Positions 1 to 9,652 are shown, numbered from the stretch's first letter. The stretch is DNA of 64,000 nt from Azoarcus sp. DD4 (GCF_006496635.1 NZ_CP022958.1:1364001-1428000); one strand, 5' to 3'. The notes: a model not told the origin generated them from the letters alone. Numbers and translations are program-made.

Positions 1-1
1 C

Positions 2-1354
2 GACAGCTACCGGCCGGAAGGGCTGGACCCCGAGTTCGGCTTCTCCGCCCAGGGCTACAAACTGTCCGACGCCCAGGCTCAGGCCATCCTCGAACTGCGC
101 CTGCAGCGCTTGACGGGCCTCGAGCAGGACAAGATCGTCGGCGAATACCGCGAGGTGATGGATCTCATCACCGACCTGCTCGACATCCTGGCGCGCCCCG
201 AGCGGATCACCGCGATCATCGTCGAGGAGCTTTCCGCGATCCGCAATCAGTTCGGCGACCCGCGCCGTTCCGAGATCGTGCTAAGCACCGCCGAGATCAA
301 CATCGAGGACCTGATCACGCCGGAAGACATGGTCGTCACCCTGTCGCACACCGGCTACTTCAAGCGCCAGCCGCTGGCCGACTACCGCGCCCAGCGTCGC
401 GGTGGCCGCGGCAAGCAGGCGACCTCGATGAAGGACGAGGACTTCATCGACCACCTCTTCGTCGCCAACACCCACGACACCGTGCTCTGCTTCTCCAGCC
501 GCGGCCGCGCCTACTGGCTGAAGGTCTACGAGGTGCCGGAAGGCACGCGCAACTCGCGCGGCAAGCCGATCGTGAACCTCTTCCCGCTGATCGAGGGCGA
601 GAAGATCACCGCGGTGCTGCCGGTGCAGGCCTTCGACGACGACCATTTCGTGTTCATGGCGACTTCGGAAGGCACGGTCAAGAAGACCGCGCTCACGGCG
701 TTCTCGAACCCGCGCAAGGCCGGCATCATCGCGGTGGATCTCGACGATGGCGACCACCTGATCGGCGTCGCCATCACCGATGGCGAGTGCGACGTGATGC
801 TGTTCTCCGACGCAGGCAAGGCGGTGCGCTTCGCCGAGAGCGACGTGCGTCCGATGGGTCGTGGCGCGCGCGGCGTGCGCGGCATGATGCTGGAGGACGG
901 TCAGCGCGTGATCGCCATGCTGGTCGCCAAGGGCGAAACCCAGTCGGTGCTGACCGCCACCGAGAACGGCTACGGCAAGCGCACCCCGGTGGCGGAATAC
1001 ACCCGCCATGGCCGCGGCACCAAGGGCATGATCGCGATCCAGACCTCGGACCGCAACGGCAAGCTGGTCGGCGCGGTGCTGGTCGATCCGACCGATGAGG
1101 TGATGCTGATCTCCACCGGCGCGGTGCTGATCCGCACCAAGGTGCAGGACATCCGCGAACTCGGCCGTGCCACCCAGGGCGTGACCCTGATCAACCTCGA
1201 CGAAGGCACCTACCTGGCCGGGATCGAGAAGGTGGCCGAATCCGAGGCCGACGAGGTCGAGAGCGAAGGTGTAGTCGAGGGCGATGGCGTGGAGTCCGGC
1301 GATGCGGGCGATACGCCGGCAGAAGGCAATGGTGAAGAGGGAAGCGAAGCATGA
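2..1354 (+). CDS. gyrA: DNA gyrase subunit A, C-terminal part (5' end outside window)
   Basis: This is the C-terminal ~450 residues of GyrA, the DNA-wrapping half of the gyrase A2B2 complex that introduces negative supercoils. The frame is open from base 2, so the gene begins upstream of the window. The end of the coiled-coil/tower region (LELRLQRLTGLEQDKI) is followed by a six-bladed beta-pinwheel. The GyrA-box QRRGGRG, which separates gyrase from topoisomerase IV, is encoded at 392-412. The protein ends in an acidic Glu/Asp/Gly-rich tail, as many gyrases do. The stop codon overlaps the serC start by four bases (ATGA), implying translational coupling to serine biosynthesis. Confidence 0.98.
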   Translation, partial: DSYRPEGLDPEFGFSAQGYKLSDAQAQAILELRLQRLTGLEQDKIVGEYREVMDLITDLLDILARPERITAIIVEELSAIRNQFGDPRRSEIVLSTAEINIEDLITPEDMVVTLSHTGYFKRQPLADYRAQRRGGRGKQATSMKDEDFIDHLFVANTHDTVLCFSSRGRAYWLKVYEVPEGTRNSRGKPIVNLFPLIEGEKITAVLPVQAFDDDHFVFMATSEGTVKKTALTAFSNPRKAGIIAVDLDDGDHLIGVAITDGECDVMLFSDAGKAVRFAESDVRPMGRGARGVRGMMLEDGQRVIAMLVAKGETQSVLTATENGYGKRTPVAEYTRHGRGTKGMIAIQTSDRNGKLVGAVLVDPTDEVMLISTGAVLIRTKVQDIRELGRATQGVTLINLDEGTYLAGIEKVAESEADEVESEGVVEGDGVESGDAGDTPAEGNGEEGSEA

Positions 1355-2448
1355 GTCGCGTGTGGAATTTCAGCGCCGGTCCGGCCGCACTGCCTGAAGA
1401 GGTGCTGCGCCAGGCCGCCGAGGAGATGCTCGACTGGCATGGCGTCGGCATCGGCGTGATGGAGATGAGCCATCGCAGCAAGGAGTTCGTCTCCATCGTC
1501 GAGCAGGCCGAGGCCGACCTGCGCGAACTGATGGCGGTGCCGGCCAACTACCGCATCCTCTTCATGCAGGGCGGCGGGCTCGGCGAAAACGCGATCGTCC
1601 CGCTCAACCTGATGGGCGAGCACAAGGTCGCCGACTACGTGGTGACCGGCTCCTGGTCGGCCAAGTCGCAGAAGGAAGCGCGCAAGTACGGCACGGTGAA
1701 CATCGCCGCCACTTCGGAGGCGAGCGGCTACACCACGGTGCCGTCGATGGCGCAGTGGAAGCTGTCGGCCGATCCGGCCTATGTGTTCGCCTGTACCAAC
1801 GAGACCATCGGCGGCGTGGAGTACCCCTTCGAGCCGGATCTGACGCAGATCGGCCGCGGCGAGGTGCCGATGGTGGCCGACGTGTCCTCGCACATCCTGT
1901 CGCGGCCGTTCGACGTGTCGAAGTACGGGCTGTTGTTCGGCGGCGCGCAGAAGAACATCGGCCCGGCCGGGCTCACCATCGTGATCGTGCGCGAGGATCT
2001 GCTCGGCAAGGCCTCGCCGCATTGCCCCTCGGCCTTCGATTACAAGACGGTGGCCGAGCACGGTTCGATGTACAACACCCCACCGACCTACGCGATCTAC
2101 ATCGCCGGCCTGGTGTTCCAGTGGCTCAAGCGTCAGGGCGGCGTCCCCGCGATCGAGGCGCAGAACATCGCCAAGGCGAACCTGCTCTACGGCTATCTCG
2201 ACGGCAGCGGTTTCTACGAGAACCGTGTCGACCGCGCCTGCCGCTCGCGCATGAACGTGCCTTTCTTCCTGAAGGACGAGTCGCTCAACGACGCCTTTCT
2301 CGCCGGAGCGAGGGAAGCCGGGCTGGTGCAGCTGAAGGGCCACAAGACGGTGGGCGGGATGCGTGCCTCCATCTACAACGCAATGCCGCTGCAGGGTGTG
2401 CAGGCGCTGGTCGATTACCTGCGCGACTTTGCCGCCCGCCACGGCTGA
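1351..2448 (+). CDS. serC: Phosphoserine aminotransferase
   Basis: A class V PLP-dependent aminotransferase of 365 residues, the normal SerC length. It converts 3-phosphohydroxypyruvate to phosphoserine with glutamate as amino donor, and also acts in the pyridoxal phosphate pathway. The N-terminus (VWNFSAGPAALPEEV) and the PLP-lysine segment GGAQKNIGPAG (Lys about 201) are characteristic. The ATG lies inside the gyrA stop (ATGA), and pheA follows after about 15 bases. It is the first gene of a serine/aromatic amino acid operon, an arrangement common in proteobacteria. Confidence 0.98.
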   Translation: MSRVWNFSAGPAALPEEVLRQAAEEMLDWHGVGIGVMEMSHRSKEFVSIVEQAEADLRELMAVPANYRILFMQGGGLGENAIVPLNLMGEHKVADYVVTGSWSAKSQKEARKYGTVNIAATSEASGYTTVPSMAQWKLSADPAYVFACTNETIGGVEYPFEPDLTQIGRGEVPMVADVSSHILSRPFDVSKYGLLFGGAQKNIGPAGLTIVIVREDLLGKASPHCPSAFDYKTVAEHGSMYNTPPTYAIYIAGLVFQWLKRQGGVPAIEAQNIAKANLLYGYLDGSGFYENRVDRACRSRMNVPFFLKDESLNDAFLAGAREAGLVQLKGHKTVGGMRASIYNAMPLQGVQALVDYLRDFAARHG

Positions 2449-2463
2449 TCTGGAGCGGTGACC

Positions 2464-3528
2464 ATGAGTGACGAACTGCTGAAGCTGCGCAACCAGATCG
2501 ACCGCCTCGACGAGGAGATCCTCGCCCGCCTGTCCGAACGCGCCCGCTGTGCGCAGCGGGTGGGCGAGATCAAGCACGGCAACGTGTACCGCCCCGAGCG
2601 TGAGGCGCAGGTGCTGCGCAGGCTGGCCGACCTCAATGGCGGGCCGCTGCCTTCGACCGCGGTGCAGACGATCTTCCGCGAGATCATGTCGGCTTGTCTC
2701 GGTCTGGAGAGTCCGCTTAAGGTGGCCTATCTGGGGCCGGCCGGTACTTTTTCCGAGAGCGCCAGCCGCAAGCACTTCGGTTCGGCGCCGAACTTCCTGC
2801 CGACGGCCTCGATCGACGAGGTTTTTCGCGCGGTCGAGGCCGGCAATGCCGACTACGGCGTGGTACCGGTGGAGAACTCGACCGAGGGGGCGATCGGCGG
2901 CACGCTGGACCTGCTGCTGGCCAACCCGCTGAAGGTGTGCGGCGAAGTCAAGCTGCGCATCCACCAGAACCTGCTGTCGCGCGCCGAAGGTATCGGCGGG
3001 GCGAAGCGGCTTTATTCGCATGCGCAGTCGCTGGCGCAATGCCACGAATGGCTCAACCGCAACCTGGCGCATCTGCCGCGGGTGCCCGTCGCGAGCAATG
3101 CCGAGGCGGCCCGGCTGGCGTCGGAGGATCCCGAATCCTGTGCCATCGCCGGCGAAGCGGCGGCCGAACTCTACGGGCTCAACAAGCTCGCCACCAATAT
3201 CGAAGACGATCCCAACAACACTACGCGCTTCCTCGTCATTGCCCGTCACGATGCCGGTCCGTCCGGTAATGACAAGACCTCGCTGGTGTGTTCGGCGCAG
3301 AATCGTCCGGGGGCGATGCATGCGCTGCTGGAGCCGCTGGCGCGCCATGGCGTGGATATGAGCAAGCTCGAGTCGCGCCCGGCGCGCGGTGGTTTGTGGG
3401 AATACGTGTTCTACGTCGATATCCAGGGGCATCAGGACGATGCCCCGGTCGCGGCTGCGCTGGCGGAACTCAATGCGCGCGCCGCCTTCGTCAAGGTGCT
3501 GGGGTCCTACCCCGTCGCCGCGATCTGA
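2464..3528 (+). CDS. pheA: Bifunctional chorismate mutase / prephenate dehydratase (P-protein)
   Basis: It converts chorismate to prephenate and then to phenylpyruvate for phenylalanine synthesis. An AroQ-type chorismate mutase domain occupies residues 1 to about 85 (LRNQIDRLDEEILARLSERA). The prephenate dehydratase domain follows, with the catalytic Thr-Arg-Phe motif at residues 254-256. A C-terminal ACT domain carries the ESRP element near residue 303, which is expected to bind Phe for feedback inhibition. I chose ATG 2464 because GGAG at 2452-2455 is 8 bases upstream; an in-frame GTG at 2458 would be too close to that ribosome site. The protein is 354 residues. Confidence 0.97.
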   Translation: MSDELLKLRNQIDRLDEEILARLSERARCAQRVGEIKHGNVYRPEREAQVLRRLADLNGGPLPSTAVQTIFREIMSACLGLESPLKVAYLGPAGTFSESASRKHFGSAPNFLPTASIDEVFRAVEAGNADYGVVPVENSTEGAIGGTLDLLLANPLKVCGEVKLRIHQNLLSRAEGIGGAKRLYSHAQSLAQCHEWLNRNLAHLPRVPVASNAEAARLASEDPESCAIAGEAAAELYGLNKLATNIEDDPNNTTRFLVIARHDAGPSGNDKTSLVCSAQNRPGAMHALLEPLARHGVDMSKLESRPARGGLWEYVFYVDIQGHQDDAPVAAALAELNARAAFVKVLGSYPVAAI

Positions 3529-3546
3529 ACCTGCAGGAGAAACACC

Positions 3547-4644
3547 ATGAGCGTTGCCAGTCGGGCGCCGGCCTACATCCGTTCCATTTCGCCCTACCAG
3601 CCGGGCAAGCCGATTTCCGAGCTGGCCCGCGAAATGGGGCTTCCGGAAGCGAGCATCGTCAAGCTCGCCTCCAATGAGAACCCGCTGGGCATGGGGCCGC
3701 GCGCGCGCGACGCCGCCCAGGCCGCGCTGAGCGAGGCCTTTCGCTATCCCGACGGCGGCGCCTTCGCGCTCAAGGCGGCACTGGCGCGCAAGTTCGGCGT
3801 GAAGGCGGACCAGCTCGTCATCGGCAACGGGTCCAACGACGTGCTCGAGATCGCCGCGCAGACCTTCCTTTCGCCCGGCACCTCGGCGGTGTTCTCGCGT
3901 TACTCCTTCGCGGTTTATCCGCTGGCGACGAACGCCCGTGGCGCGCGCTGCATCGAGGTCCCCGCCAAAGGCTTCGGTCACGACCTCGACGCGATGGCGG
4001 CGGCGATCGAAGCCGACACCCGCATCGTCTTCATTGCCAATCCCAACAACCCGACCGGCACCTTCCTTTCCGGCGCCGAGCTCGAGGCCTTCCTCGCCAA
4101 GGTGCCGGAAGACGTGCTGGTGGTGCTGGACGAGGCCTACACCGAGTTCCTGCGGCCGGAGCAGCGTTACGATTCCATCGCCTGGCTCGCCCGCTTCCCC
4201 AATCTGCTGGTGTCGCGCACCTTGTGCAAGGCCTACGGGCTGGCCGGTCTGCGGGTGGGTTACGCGATCGCGCATCCGGACGTCGCCGACCTGATGAACC
4301 GCGTCCGCCAACCCTTCAACGTGTCCAGCGTGGCGCTCGCCGCGGCCGAAGCGGCGTTGACCGACGACGAGTTCGTCGCCCGCAGCGCCGATGTCAATCG
4401 GCGCGGCATGGCCCAGCTGACGGCGGCCTTTGCCGAACTCGGCCTGGAGTGGATTCCGTCTTCCGGCAACTTCGTCACCGTGAAGGTCGGCGATGCCGTG
4501 GCCGTGAACCGGAGCCTGCTCGAGCAAGGTGTGATCGTCCGGCCGATCGCAGGCTACGGCATGCCCGAATGGCTGCGGGTGTCGGTCGGTCTGCCCGAAG
4601 AGAACGCCCGCTTCATCGAGGCGCTGCGCCAGGCGCTGGCCTGA
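3547..4644 (+). CDS. hisC: Histidinol-phosphate aminotransferase (may also serve aromatic amino acids)
   Basis: A class I/II PLP-dependent aminotransferase of 365 residues. The PLP lysine is at about residue 228 (SRTLCKAYGLAGLRVGY), and NPNNPTGTF and SNENPLG are visible substrate/cofactor motifs. HisC converts imidazole acetol phosphate to histidinol phosphate. In this aromatic operon, between pheA and tyrA, such HisC2-type enzymes are thought also to transaminate phenylpyruvate or hydroxyphenylpyruvate; that role is inferred from context. A clear AGGAG-type ribosome site precedes the ATG. The next gene, tyrA, starts 18 bases after the stop. Confidence 0.95.
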   Translation: MSVASRAPAYIRSISPYQPGKPISELAREMGLPEASIVKLASNENPLGMGPRARDAAQAALSEAFRYPDGGAFALKAALARKFGVKADQLVIGNGSNDVLEIAAQTFLSPGTSAVFSRYSFAVYPLATNARGARCIEVPAKGFGHDLDAMAAAIEADTRIVFIANPNNPTGTFLSGAELEAFLAKVPEDVLVVLDEAYTEFLRPEQRYDSIAWLARFPNLLVSRTLCKAYGLAGLRVGYAIAHPDVADLMNRVRQPFNVSSVALAAAEAALTDDEFVARSADVNRRGMAQLTAAFAELGLEWIPSSGNFVTVKVGDAVAVNRSLLEQGVIVRPIAGYGMPEWLRVSVGLPEENARFIEALRQALA

Positions 4645-4662
4645 CGCATACCGGGGTACGGC

Positions 4663-5553
4663 ATGGCCTTGATCGGCAAACTGGTGGTCTGCGGCGTCGG
4701 CCTGATCGGCGGTTCGTTCGCGCTCGCCTTGCGGCGGCGCGGCGCGGTCGGTCACATCGTCGGCGTTGGCCGCAAGCCGGCATCGCTCGAACGGGCGCTC
4801 GAACTCGGCGTCATCGACGAGATCGCCACCGACTGGGCGACGGCGCTCGATGGCGCCGATCTGGTGCTGCTGGCGACCCCTGTCGGTCAGCTCGACGCCA
4901 TCATGAGCGCGATGGCGCCGCATCTTGGGCCGAACACCGTCGTGACCGACGCCGGCAGCACCAAGCGCGACGTGATCGAGGCCATCTACCGCCGGCTGGA
5001 CGCCCAACTGCCGCGGGCGGTGCCTGCGCATCCGATCGCCGGTGCCGAGAAGAGCGGGGTGGATGCCGCGTTCGCCGACCTTTTCGTCGGTCGCAAGGTC
5101 GTGGTCACGCCGCTGCCGGAAAACGACCCCGCCGCTGTCGAGCGCGTACGCGCGGCGTGGGCGGCCTGCGGAGCAACGGTAGTGGATATGGCGCCGCAGG
5201 AGCATGATCGCGTGTTCGCCGCGGTCAGCCACTTGCCCCATCTGCTTGCCTTCGGCCTGGTGCACGATCTGGCTGGTCGTGCGAACGCCGAGCTGCTGTT
5301 TTCGCACGCTGCCAGCGGATTCCGCGACTTTACCCGGATTGCCGGCAGTCACCCTGAAATGTGGCGCGACATCTGCGTCGCCAACCGGCAGGCGCTGCTT
5401 GCCGAGCTTGACCAGTACCTCGCCGAGCTTGCCTATCTGCGCGCGCTTCTCATGGCCGGCGACGGGGCGAGACTCGAGCAGCTGTTCGACGAGGCGCAGC
5501 GCGCCCGTAATGCCTGGGCGGCACAGTTTTCGCCCACTTCTACTGCAGAATGA
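4663..5553 (+). CDS. tyrA: Prephenate dehydrogenase
   Basis: An NAD(P)-dependent enzyme oxidising prephenate (or arogenate) to hydroxyphenylpyruvate (or tyrosine). The Rossmann fingerprint GVGLIGGS is at residues 11-18. The family signatures VTDAGSTKRDVI and the substrate-binding HPIAGAEKSGV follow, and then a helical dimerisation domain. It is 296 residues with no fused chorismate mutase and no ACT domain. It completes the tyrosine branch of the operon. The stop codon overlaps the ATG of the aroA-cmk fusion (ATGA at 5550-5553). Confidence 0.96.
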   Translation: MALIGKLVVCGVGLIGGSFALALRRRGAVGHIVGVGRKPASLERALELGVIDEIATDWATALDGADLVLLATPVGQLDAIMSAMAPHLGPNTVVTDAGSTKRDVIEAIYRRLDAQLPRAVPAHPIAGAEKSGVDAAFADLFVGRKVVVTPLPENDPAAVERVRAAWAACGATVVDMAPQEHDRVFAAVSHLPHLLAFGLVHDLAGRANAELLFSHAASGFRDFTRIAGSHPEMWRDICVANRQALLAELDQYLAELAYLRALLMAGDGARLEQLFDEAQRARNAWAAQFSPTSTAE

Positions 5554-7508
5554 TCATGGAATTTCTCGATTTGCCGCCCATGCTCGGTGCCCGTGGGCGG
5601 GTGCGCCTGCCGGGCTCCAAGAGCATTTCCAACCGCAGCCTGTTGCTGGCGGCGCTCGCCGAAGGCGAGACCGACATCCGCGACCTGCTGGCCTCCGACG
5701 ACGTGGAGCGCATGCTCGACGCGCTGCGTGCGCTCGGCGTCCAGTGGGAGCGCGAGGGCGACACCGACAACTATCGCGTGCGAGGTGTCGGTGGCCCCTT
5801 CCCGGTGAAGTCAGCCGATCTGTTCCTTGGCAACGCCGGCACGGCTTTCCGGCCGCTGACGGCAGCGCTGGCGCTGTCCGGTGGCGAGTACATGCTTTCG
5901 GGCGTGGCGCGCATGCACGAGCGCCCGATCGGCGATCTGGTGGATGCTCTGCGGCAGGCTGGTGCCGATATCGAATACACCGGCAACGAGGGCTACCCGC
6001 CGCTCCACATTCGTCCGGCGGCGATCCGCCCTGGCGGTGTGCTGAAGGTGCGCGGCGACGTGTCCAGCCAGTTCCTCACGGCACTGCTGATGGCCCTGCC
6101 GCTGACGGGCGTCGAGACCTCGATCGAGGTGGTCGGCGAGCTGATCTCCAAGCCTTATATCGCCATCACGCTCGACCTCATGGCGCGCTTCGGCGTGGTG
6201 GTCGAGCGCGAGGGCTGGCAGCGTTTCACCGTGCCGGGCGGCGTGCGCTACCGTAGTCCGGGTACGCTTTTCGTCGAGGGCGATGCGTCCTCGGCGTCCT
6301 ATTTCCTGGCGGCGGGTGCGATCGGCGGCGGGCCGGTGCGGGTCGAAGGCGTGGGGCGGAACAGCATCCAGGGCGACGTACGATTTGCCGATGCGCTTGC
6401 GCAATTGGGCGCCAGCATAGAACTGGGCGACAACTGGATCGAGGCGTCGGCACCCGAGGGCGGGCGTCTGAAGGCCTTCGATCTCGATCTCAATCACATT
6501 CCGGATGCCGCGATGACGCTGGCGGTGGCGGCGGTGTTCGCCGACGGACCCTGCGTGCTGCGCAACATCGCGAGCTGGCGCGTCAAGGAGACCGACCGGA
6601 TCGCGGCGATGGCGACCGAACTGCGCAAGGTCGGCGCGGAGGTGGAAGAGGGCGCCGACTACCTCAAGGTCGTTCCGCCGCAAAGCCTGCGCCCGGCGGC
6701 GATCGATACCTACGACGATCACCGCGTGGCGATGTGCTTTTCCCTGGTGAGCCTGGGTGGCTGCCGGGTGCGCATCAACGACCCAAAGTGCGTGAACAAG
6801 ACCTTCCCGACCTATTTCCAGGTGTTCGGCGAGGTCGCTGCGCCGGTGCCGGTCGTCGCGATCGACGGCCCGTCGGCGTCCGGCAAGGGCACGGTAGGCG
6901 CGCGCGTGGCCGAGGCGCTGGGCTGGCATCACCTCGACAGCGGTTCGCTCTACCGCATCGTGGCGCTCGCCGCGCTGCGCGCCGGGGTGGATCTGGGGGA
7001 CGAAGAGCGGGTGGCTGCGATTGCAGCAGCCCTGCCGGCGCGCTTCGAGCAGGAGCGGGTCTGGCTTGAGGGGGAGGATGTTACGGACGTCATCCGCAGC
7101 GAGACGTGTTCCAGTGGCGCGTCCAAGGTTGCGGTGCTGCCTGCGGTGCGCGCCGCGCTGCTCGACCGCCAGCGCGACTACCGCGCGGGGCCGGGTCTGG
7201 TTGCCGAGGGGCGCGACATGGGGTCGGTGGTCTTCGCCGATGCCTCCGTGAAGATCTTCCTTACCGCTTCCGTCGAGGCGCGTGCCGAACGCCGTTATAA
7301 GCAGTTGATCGACAAGGGTTTGCCTGCTAACATGGAAAGCCTTATGCAGGATTTGCGGGAGCGGGATGCGCGCGATGCGGCCCGTGCCGTTGCACCCTTG
7401 CAGAAGTTGCCGGATGCGGCCTTGCTCGATACGACCTCCATGGATGCCGAGCAGGCCGTTGCTTTCGTGCTCGATCGTGTTCGGGAACGGGGGCTTGCGG
7501 GGCGCTGA
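5550..7508 (+). CDS. aroA-cmk: Fused EPSP synthase - cytidylate kinase
   Basis: A single 652-residue frame joins two enzymes. Residues 1 to about 430 are 3-phosphoshikimate 1-carboxyvinyltransferase, with LPGSKSISNR (Lys24), the GNAGTAFRPL loop and the DDHRVAM motif. Residues about 435-652 are cytidylate kinase, which phosphorylates CMP/dCMP; its P-loop GPSASGKG has Lys446 and is followed by DSGSLYR. The junction (around 6830-6852) is a short Ala/Pro/Val linker with no internal stop. In enterobacteria these are separate genes near serC and rpsA, so the fusion compacts a conserved neighbourhood. An alternative ATG lies two codons downstream at 5556. Confidence 0.97.
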   Translation: MIMEFLDLPPMLGARGRVRLPGSKSISNRSLLLAALAEGETDIRDLLASDDVERMLDALRALGVQWEREGDTDNYRVRGVGGPFPVKSADLFLGNAGTAFRPLTAALALSGGEYMLSGVARMHERPIGDLVDALRQAGADIEYTGNEGYPPLHIRPAAIRPGGVLKVRGDVSSQFLTALLMALPLTGVETSIEVVGELISKPYIAITLDLMARFGVVVEREGWQRFTVPGGVRYRSPGTLFVEGDASSASYFLAAGAIGGGPVRVEGVGRNSIQGDVRFADALAQLGASIELGDNWIEASAPEGGRLKAFDLDLNHIPDAAMTLAVAAVFADGPCVLRNIASWRVKETDRIAAMATELRKVGAEVEEGADYLKVVPPQSLRPAAIDTYDDHRVAMCFSLVSLGGCRVRINDPKCVNKTFPTYFQVFGEVAAPVPVVAIDGPSASGKGTVGARVAEALGWHHLDSGSLYRIVALAALRAGVDLGDEERVAAIAAALPARFEQERVWLEGEDVTDVIRSETCSSGASKVAVLPAVRAALLDRQRDYRAGPGLVAEGRDMGSVVFADASVKIFLTASVEARAERRYKQLIDKGLPANMESLMQDLRERDARDAARAVAPLQKLPDAALLDTTSMDAEQAVAFVLDRVRERGLAGR

Positions 7509-7619
7509 GCGCTCCGCCAACGGCCGAAGCGTCGCATGCGGGAGCAGGTGCTCTGCGCGTGCTTTTTTTCAATTATCACTGAACGCCGTCCTTCGGGCCG
7601 GTGCCGGGTTCTTTCCTTT

Positions 7620-9326
7620 ATGTCCACTGCCACCCCTGTTTCCTTCGAAGAAAGCTTTGCCGCCCTTTTCGAGGAAAGCCTTGCCCTTCAAGAAATGCGC
7701 ACCGGTGAAGTCATCACCGCCGAAGTCGTGCGCATCGACCAGAACTTCGTCGTCGTCAACGCCGGCCTGAAGTCCGAAAGCTACGTCCCGCTCGACGAGT
7801 TCCGCAACGACCGCGGCGAACTCGAAGTCAATCCGGGCGACTTCATCCACGTCGCCATCGAAGCGCTGGAAGACGGCTACGGCGAAACCCGCCTGTCGCG
7901 CGACAAGGCCAAGCGCATCGCCGCCTGGAACGACCTCGAGAAGGCGCTCAACGAAGGTACGCTGGTCAAGGGCGTGATTTCCGGTCGCGTCAAGGGTGGC
8001 CTCACCGTCATGACCAACAGCATCCGTGCCTTCCTGCCGGGTTCGCTGGTCGACATGCGTCCGGTCAAGGACACCTCGCCGTACGAAGGCAAGGAATACG
8101 AATTCAAGGTCATCAAGCTCGATCGCAAGCGCAACAACGTGGTCGTGTCGCGCCGTGCCGTGCTCGAAGAGTCCATGGGCGAAGAGCGTCAGAAGCTGCT
8201 TGAAAACCTCAAGGAAGGCACTGTCGTCAAGGGCGTGGTCAAGAACATCACCGACTACGGCGCGTTCGTGGATCTCGGCGGCATCGACGGCCTGCTGCAC
8301 ATCACCGACCTGGCCTGGCGTCGCGTGCGTCACCCGTCGGAAGTGCTCAACGTCGGCGACGAAATCGAAGCCAAGGTGCTCAAGTTCGACCAGGAAAAGA
8401 ACCGTGTTTCCCTGGGCCTCAAGCAGCTCGGCGAAGATCCGTGGGTCGGCATCTCCCGCCGTTATCCGCAGGGTACCCGCCTGTTCGGCAAGGTCACCAA
8501 CATCACCGACTACGGCGCGTTCGTTGAAGTCGAGCAGGGCATCGAAGGTCTGGTCCACGTGTCCGAAATGGACTGGACCAACAAGAACATCCACCCGACC
8601 AAGGTTGTCCAGCTGGGCGACGAGGTCGAAGTGATGATCCTCGAGATCGACGAAGACCGTCGCCGTATCTCCCTGGGCATGAAGCAGTGCGCCTCCAACC
8701 CGTGGGACGATTTCGCGATCAACCACAAGAAGGGCGACAAGGTTCGCGGCCAGATCAAGTCGATCACCGACTTCGGCGTGTTCATCGGCCTGGATGGCGG
8801 CATCGACGGCCTGGTTCACCTGTCCGACCTGTCCTGGAGCGAGTCCGGCGAAGACGCCGTGCGCAAGTTCAAGAAGGGCGACGAGGTCGAGGCCGTCGTG
8901 CTGGCCATCGACGTCGAACGCGAGCGCATCTCGCTGGGCATCAAGCAGCTCGAAGGCGATCCGTACACCAATTTCATCGCCACCCACGAGAAGAACAGCC
9001 TCGTGCGCGGTACCGTGAAGTCGGTGGATGCCCGCGGCGCCGTGATCGGTCTGGGTGATGAGGTTGAAGGTTACCTGCGCGCTTCCGAAGCTGCTCCGCA
9101 CCGTGTCGACGACCTCACCACGATGCTCAAGGAAGGCGACGAGCTCGAGCTGATGATCATCAACGTCGATCGCAAGACCCGCTCGATCAACCTGTCCATC
9201 CGTGCGAAGGATCAGGCCGAACAGTCCGAAGCCATGCAGAAGCTGGCCTCGGAGAGCTCCGCTGCCTCCGGTACCACCAACCTCGGTGCGCTGCTCAAGG
9301 CCAAGCTGAACGAGCAAAAGCAGTAA
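7620..9326 (+). CDS. rpsA: 30S ribosomal protein S1
   Basis: 568 residues comprising six consecutive S1/OB repeats, the full bacterial length. S1 binds single-stranded mRNA and helps 30S subunits load messages with weak ribosome sites. Repeated elements such as NITDYGAFVDLGGIDGLLH and RRRISLGMKQ recur at about 70-90 residue spacing. I start at ATG 7620 (MSTATPVSFEE); a longer upstream reading exists but is unlike S1. No Shine-Dalgarno sequence is visible in the 20 bases before the ATG, which matches the known S1-dependent, autoregulated initiation of rpsA in enterobacteria. ihfB follows 11 bases after the stop. Confidence 0.98.
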   Translation: MSTATPVSFEESFAALFEESLALQEMRTGEVITAEVVRIDQNFVVVNAGLKSESYVPLDEFRNDRGELEVNPGDFIHVAIEALEDGYGETRLSRDKAKRIAAWNDLEKALNEGTLVKGVISGRVKGGLTVMTNSIRAFLPGSLVDMRPVKDTSPYEGKEYEFKVIKLDRKRNNVVVSRRAVLEESMGEERQKLLENLKEGTVVKGVVKNITDYGAFVDLGGIDGLLHITDLAWRRVRHPSEVLNVGDEIEAKVLKFDQEKNRVSLGLKQLGEDPWVGISRRYPQGTRLFGKVTNITDYGAFVEVEQGIEGLVHVSEMDWTNKNIHPTKVVQLGDEVEVMILEIDEDRRRISLGMKQCASNPWDDFAINHKKGDKVRGQIKSITDFGVFIGLDGGIDGLVHLSDLSWSESGEDAVRKFKKGDEVEAVVLAIDVERERISLGIKQLEGDPYTNFIATHEKNSLVRGTVKSVDARGAVIGLGDEVEGYLRASEAAPHRVDDLTTMLKEGDELELMIINVDRKTRSINLSIRAKDQAEQSEAMQKLASESSAASGTTNLGALLKAKLNEQKQ

Positions 9327-9337
9327 TCTGGCCGATC

Positions 9338-9622
9338 ATGACCAAATCGGAGCTGATTGCTCAGCTTGCGGCACGTTTTCCGCAGCTGGTTGCAAAGGAT
9401 GCCGATTACGCGGTCAAGATGATCCTCGATGCGATGTCCGACGCCCTGGCGCGTGGGGATCGTATCGAGATCCGCGGTTTTGGAAGCTTTGCGCTTAATT
9501 ACCGACCGCCTCGCGTCGGGCGTAATCCCAAGTCCGGCGAGAAGGTGCACGTTCCTGAGAAATACGTTCCGCACTTCAAAGCGGGCAAGGAATTGCGGGA
9601 GCGTGTCGATATCAGCGGATGA
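9338..9622 (+). CDS. ihfB: Integration host factor beta subunit
   Basis: A 94-residue HU/IHF family DNA-bending protein. It pairs with IhfA, which is encoded in this window at 24434, to bend DNA at specific sites during transcription, replication and recombination. The signature IRGFGSFALNYRPPRVGRNP includes the arm that inserts a proline between base pairs, and the N-terminus MTKSELI is typical of IhfB. It follows rpsA by 11 bases, the same order as in E. coli, and a strong hairpin terminator follows it. Confidence 0.97.
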   Translation: MTKSELIAQLAARFPQLVAKDADYAVKMILDAMSDALARGDRIEIRGFGSFALNYRPPRVGRNPKSGEKVHVPEKYVPHFKAGKELRERVDISG

Positions 9623-9652
9623 CCGCACGGTAATCGGATGTATCGGATGTGG

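Noticed and set aside
1210..5352. Very long open frame on the minus strand (1380 codons) opposite serC-tyrA
   Set aside because: It lies antisense to four well-supported genes, is rich in His/Arg/Gly with no domain, and arises from GC-biased codon use.
7569..9317. 582-codon minus-strand frame opposite rpsA
   Set aside because: It mirrors the repeated S1 domains, so its apparent repeats come from rpsA itself.
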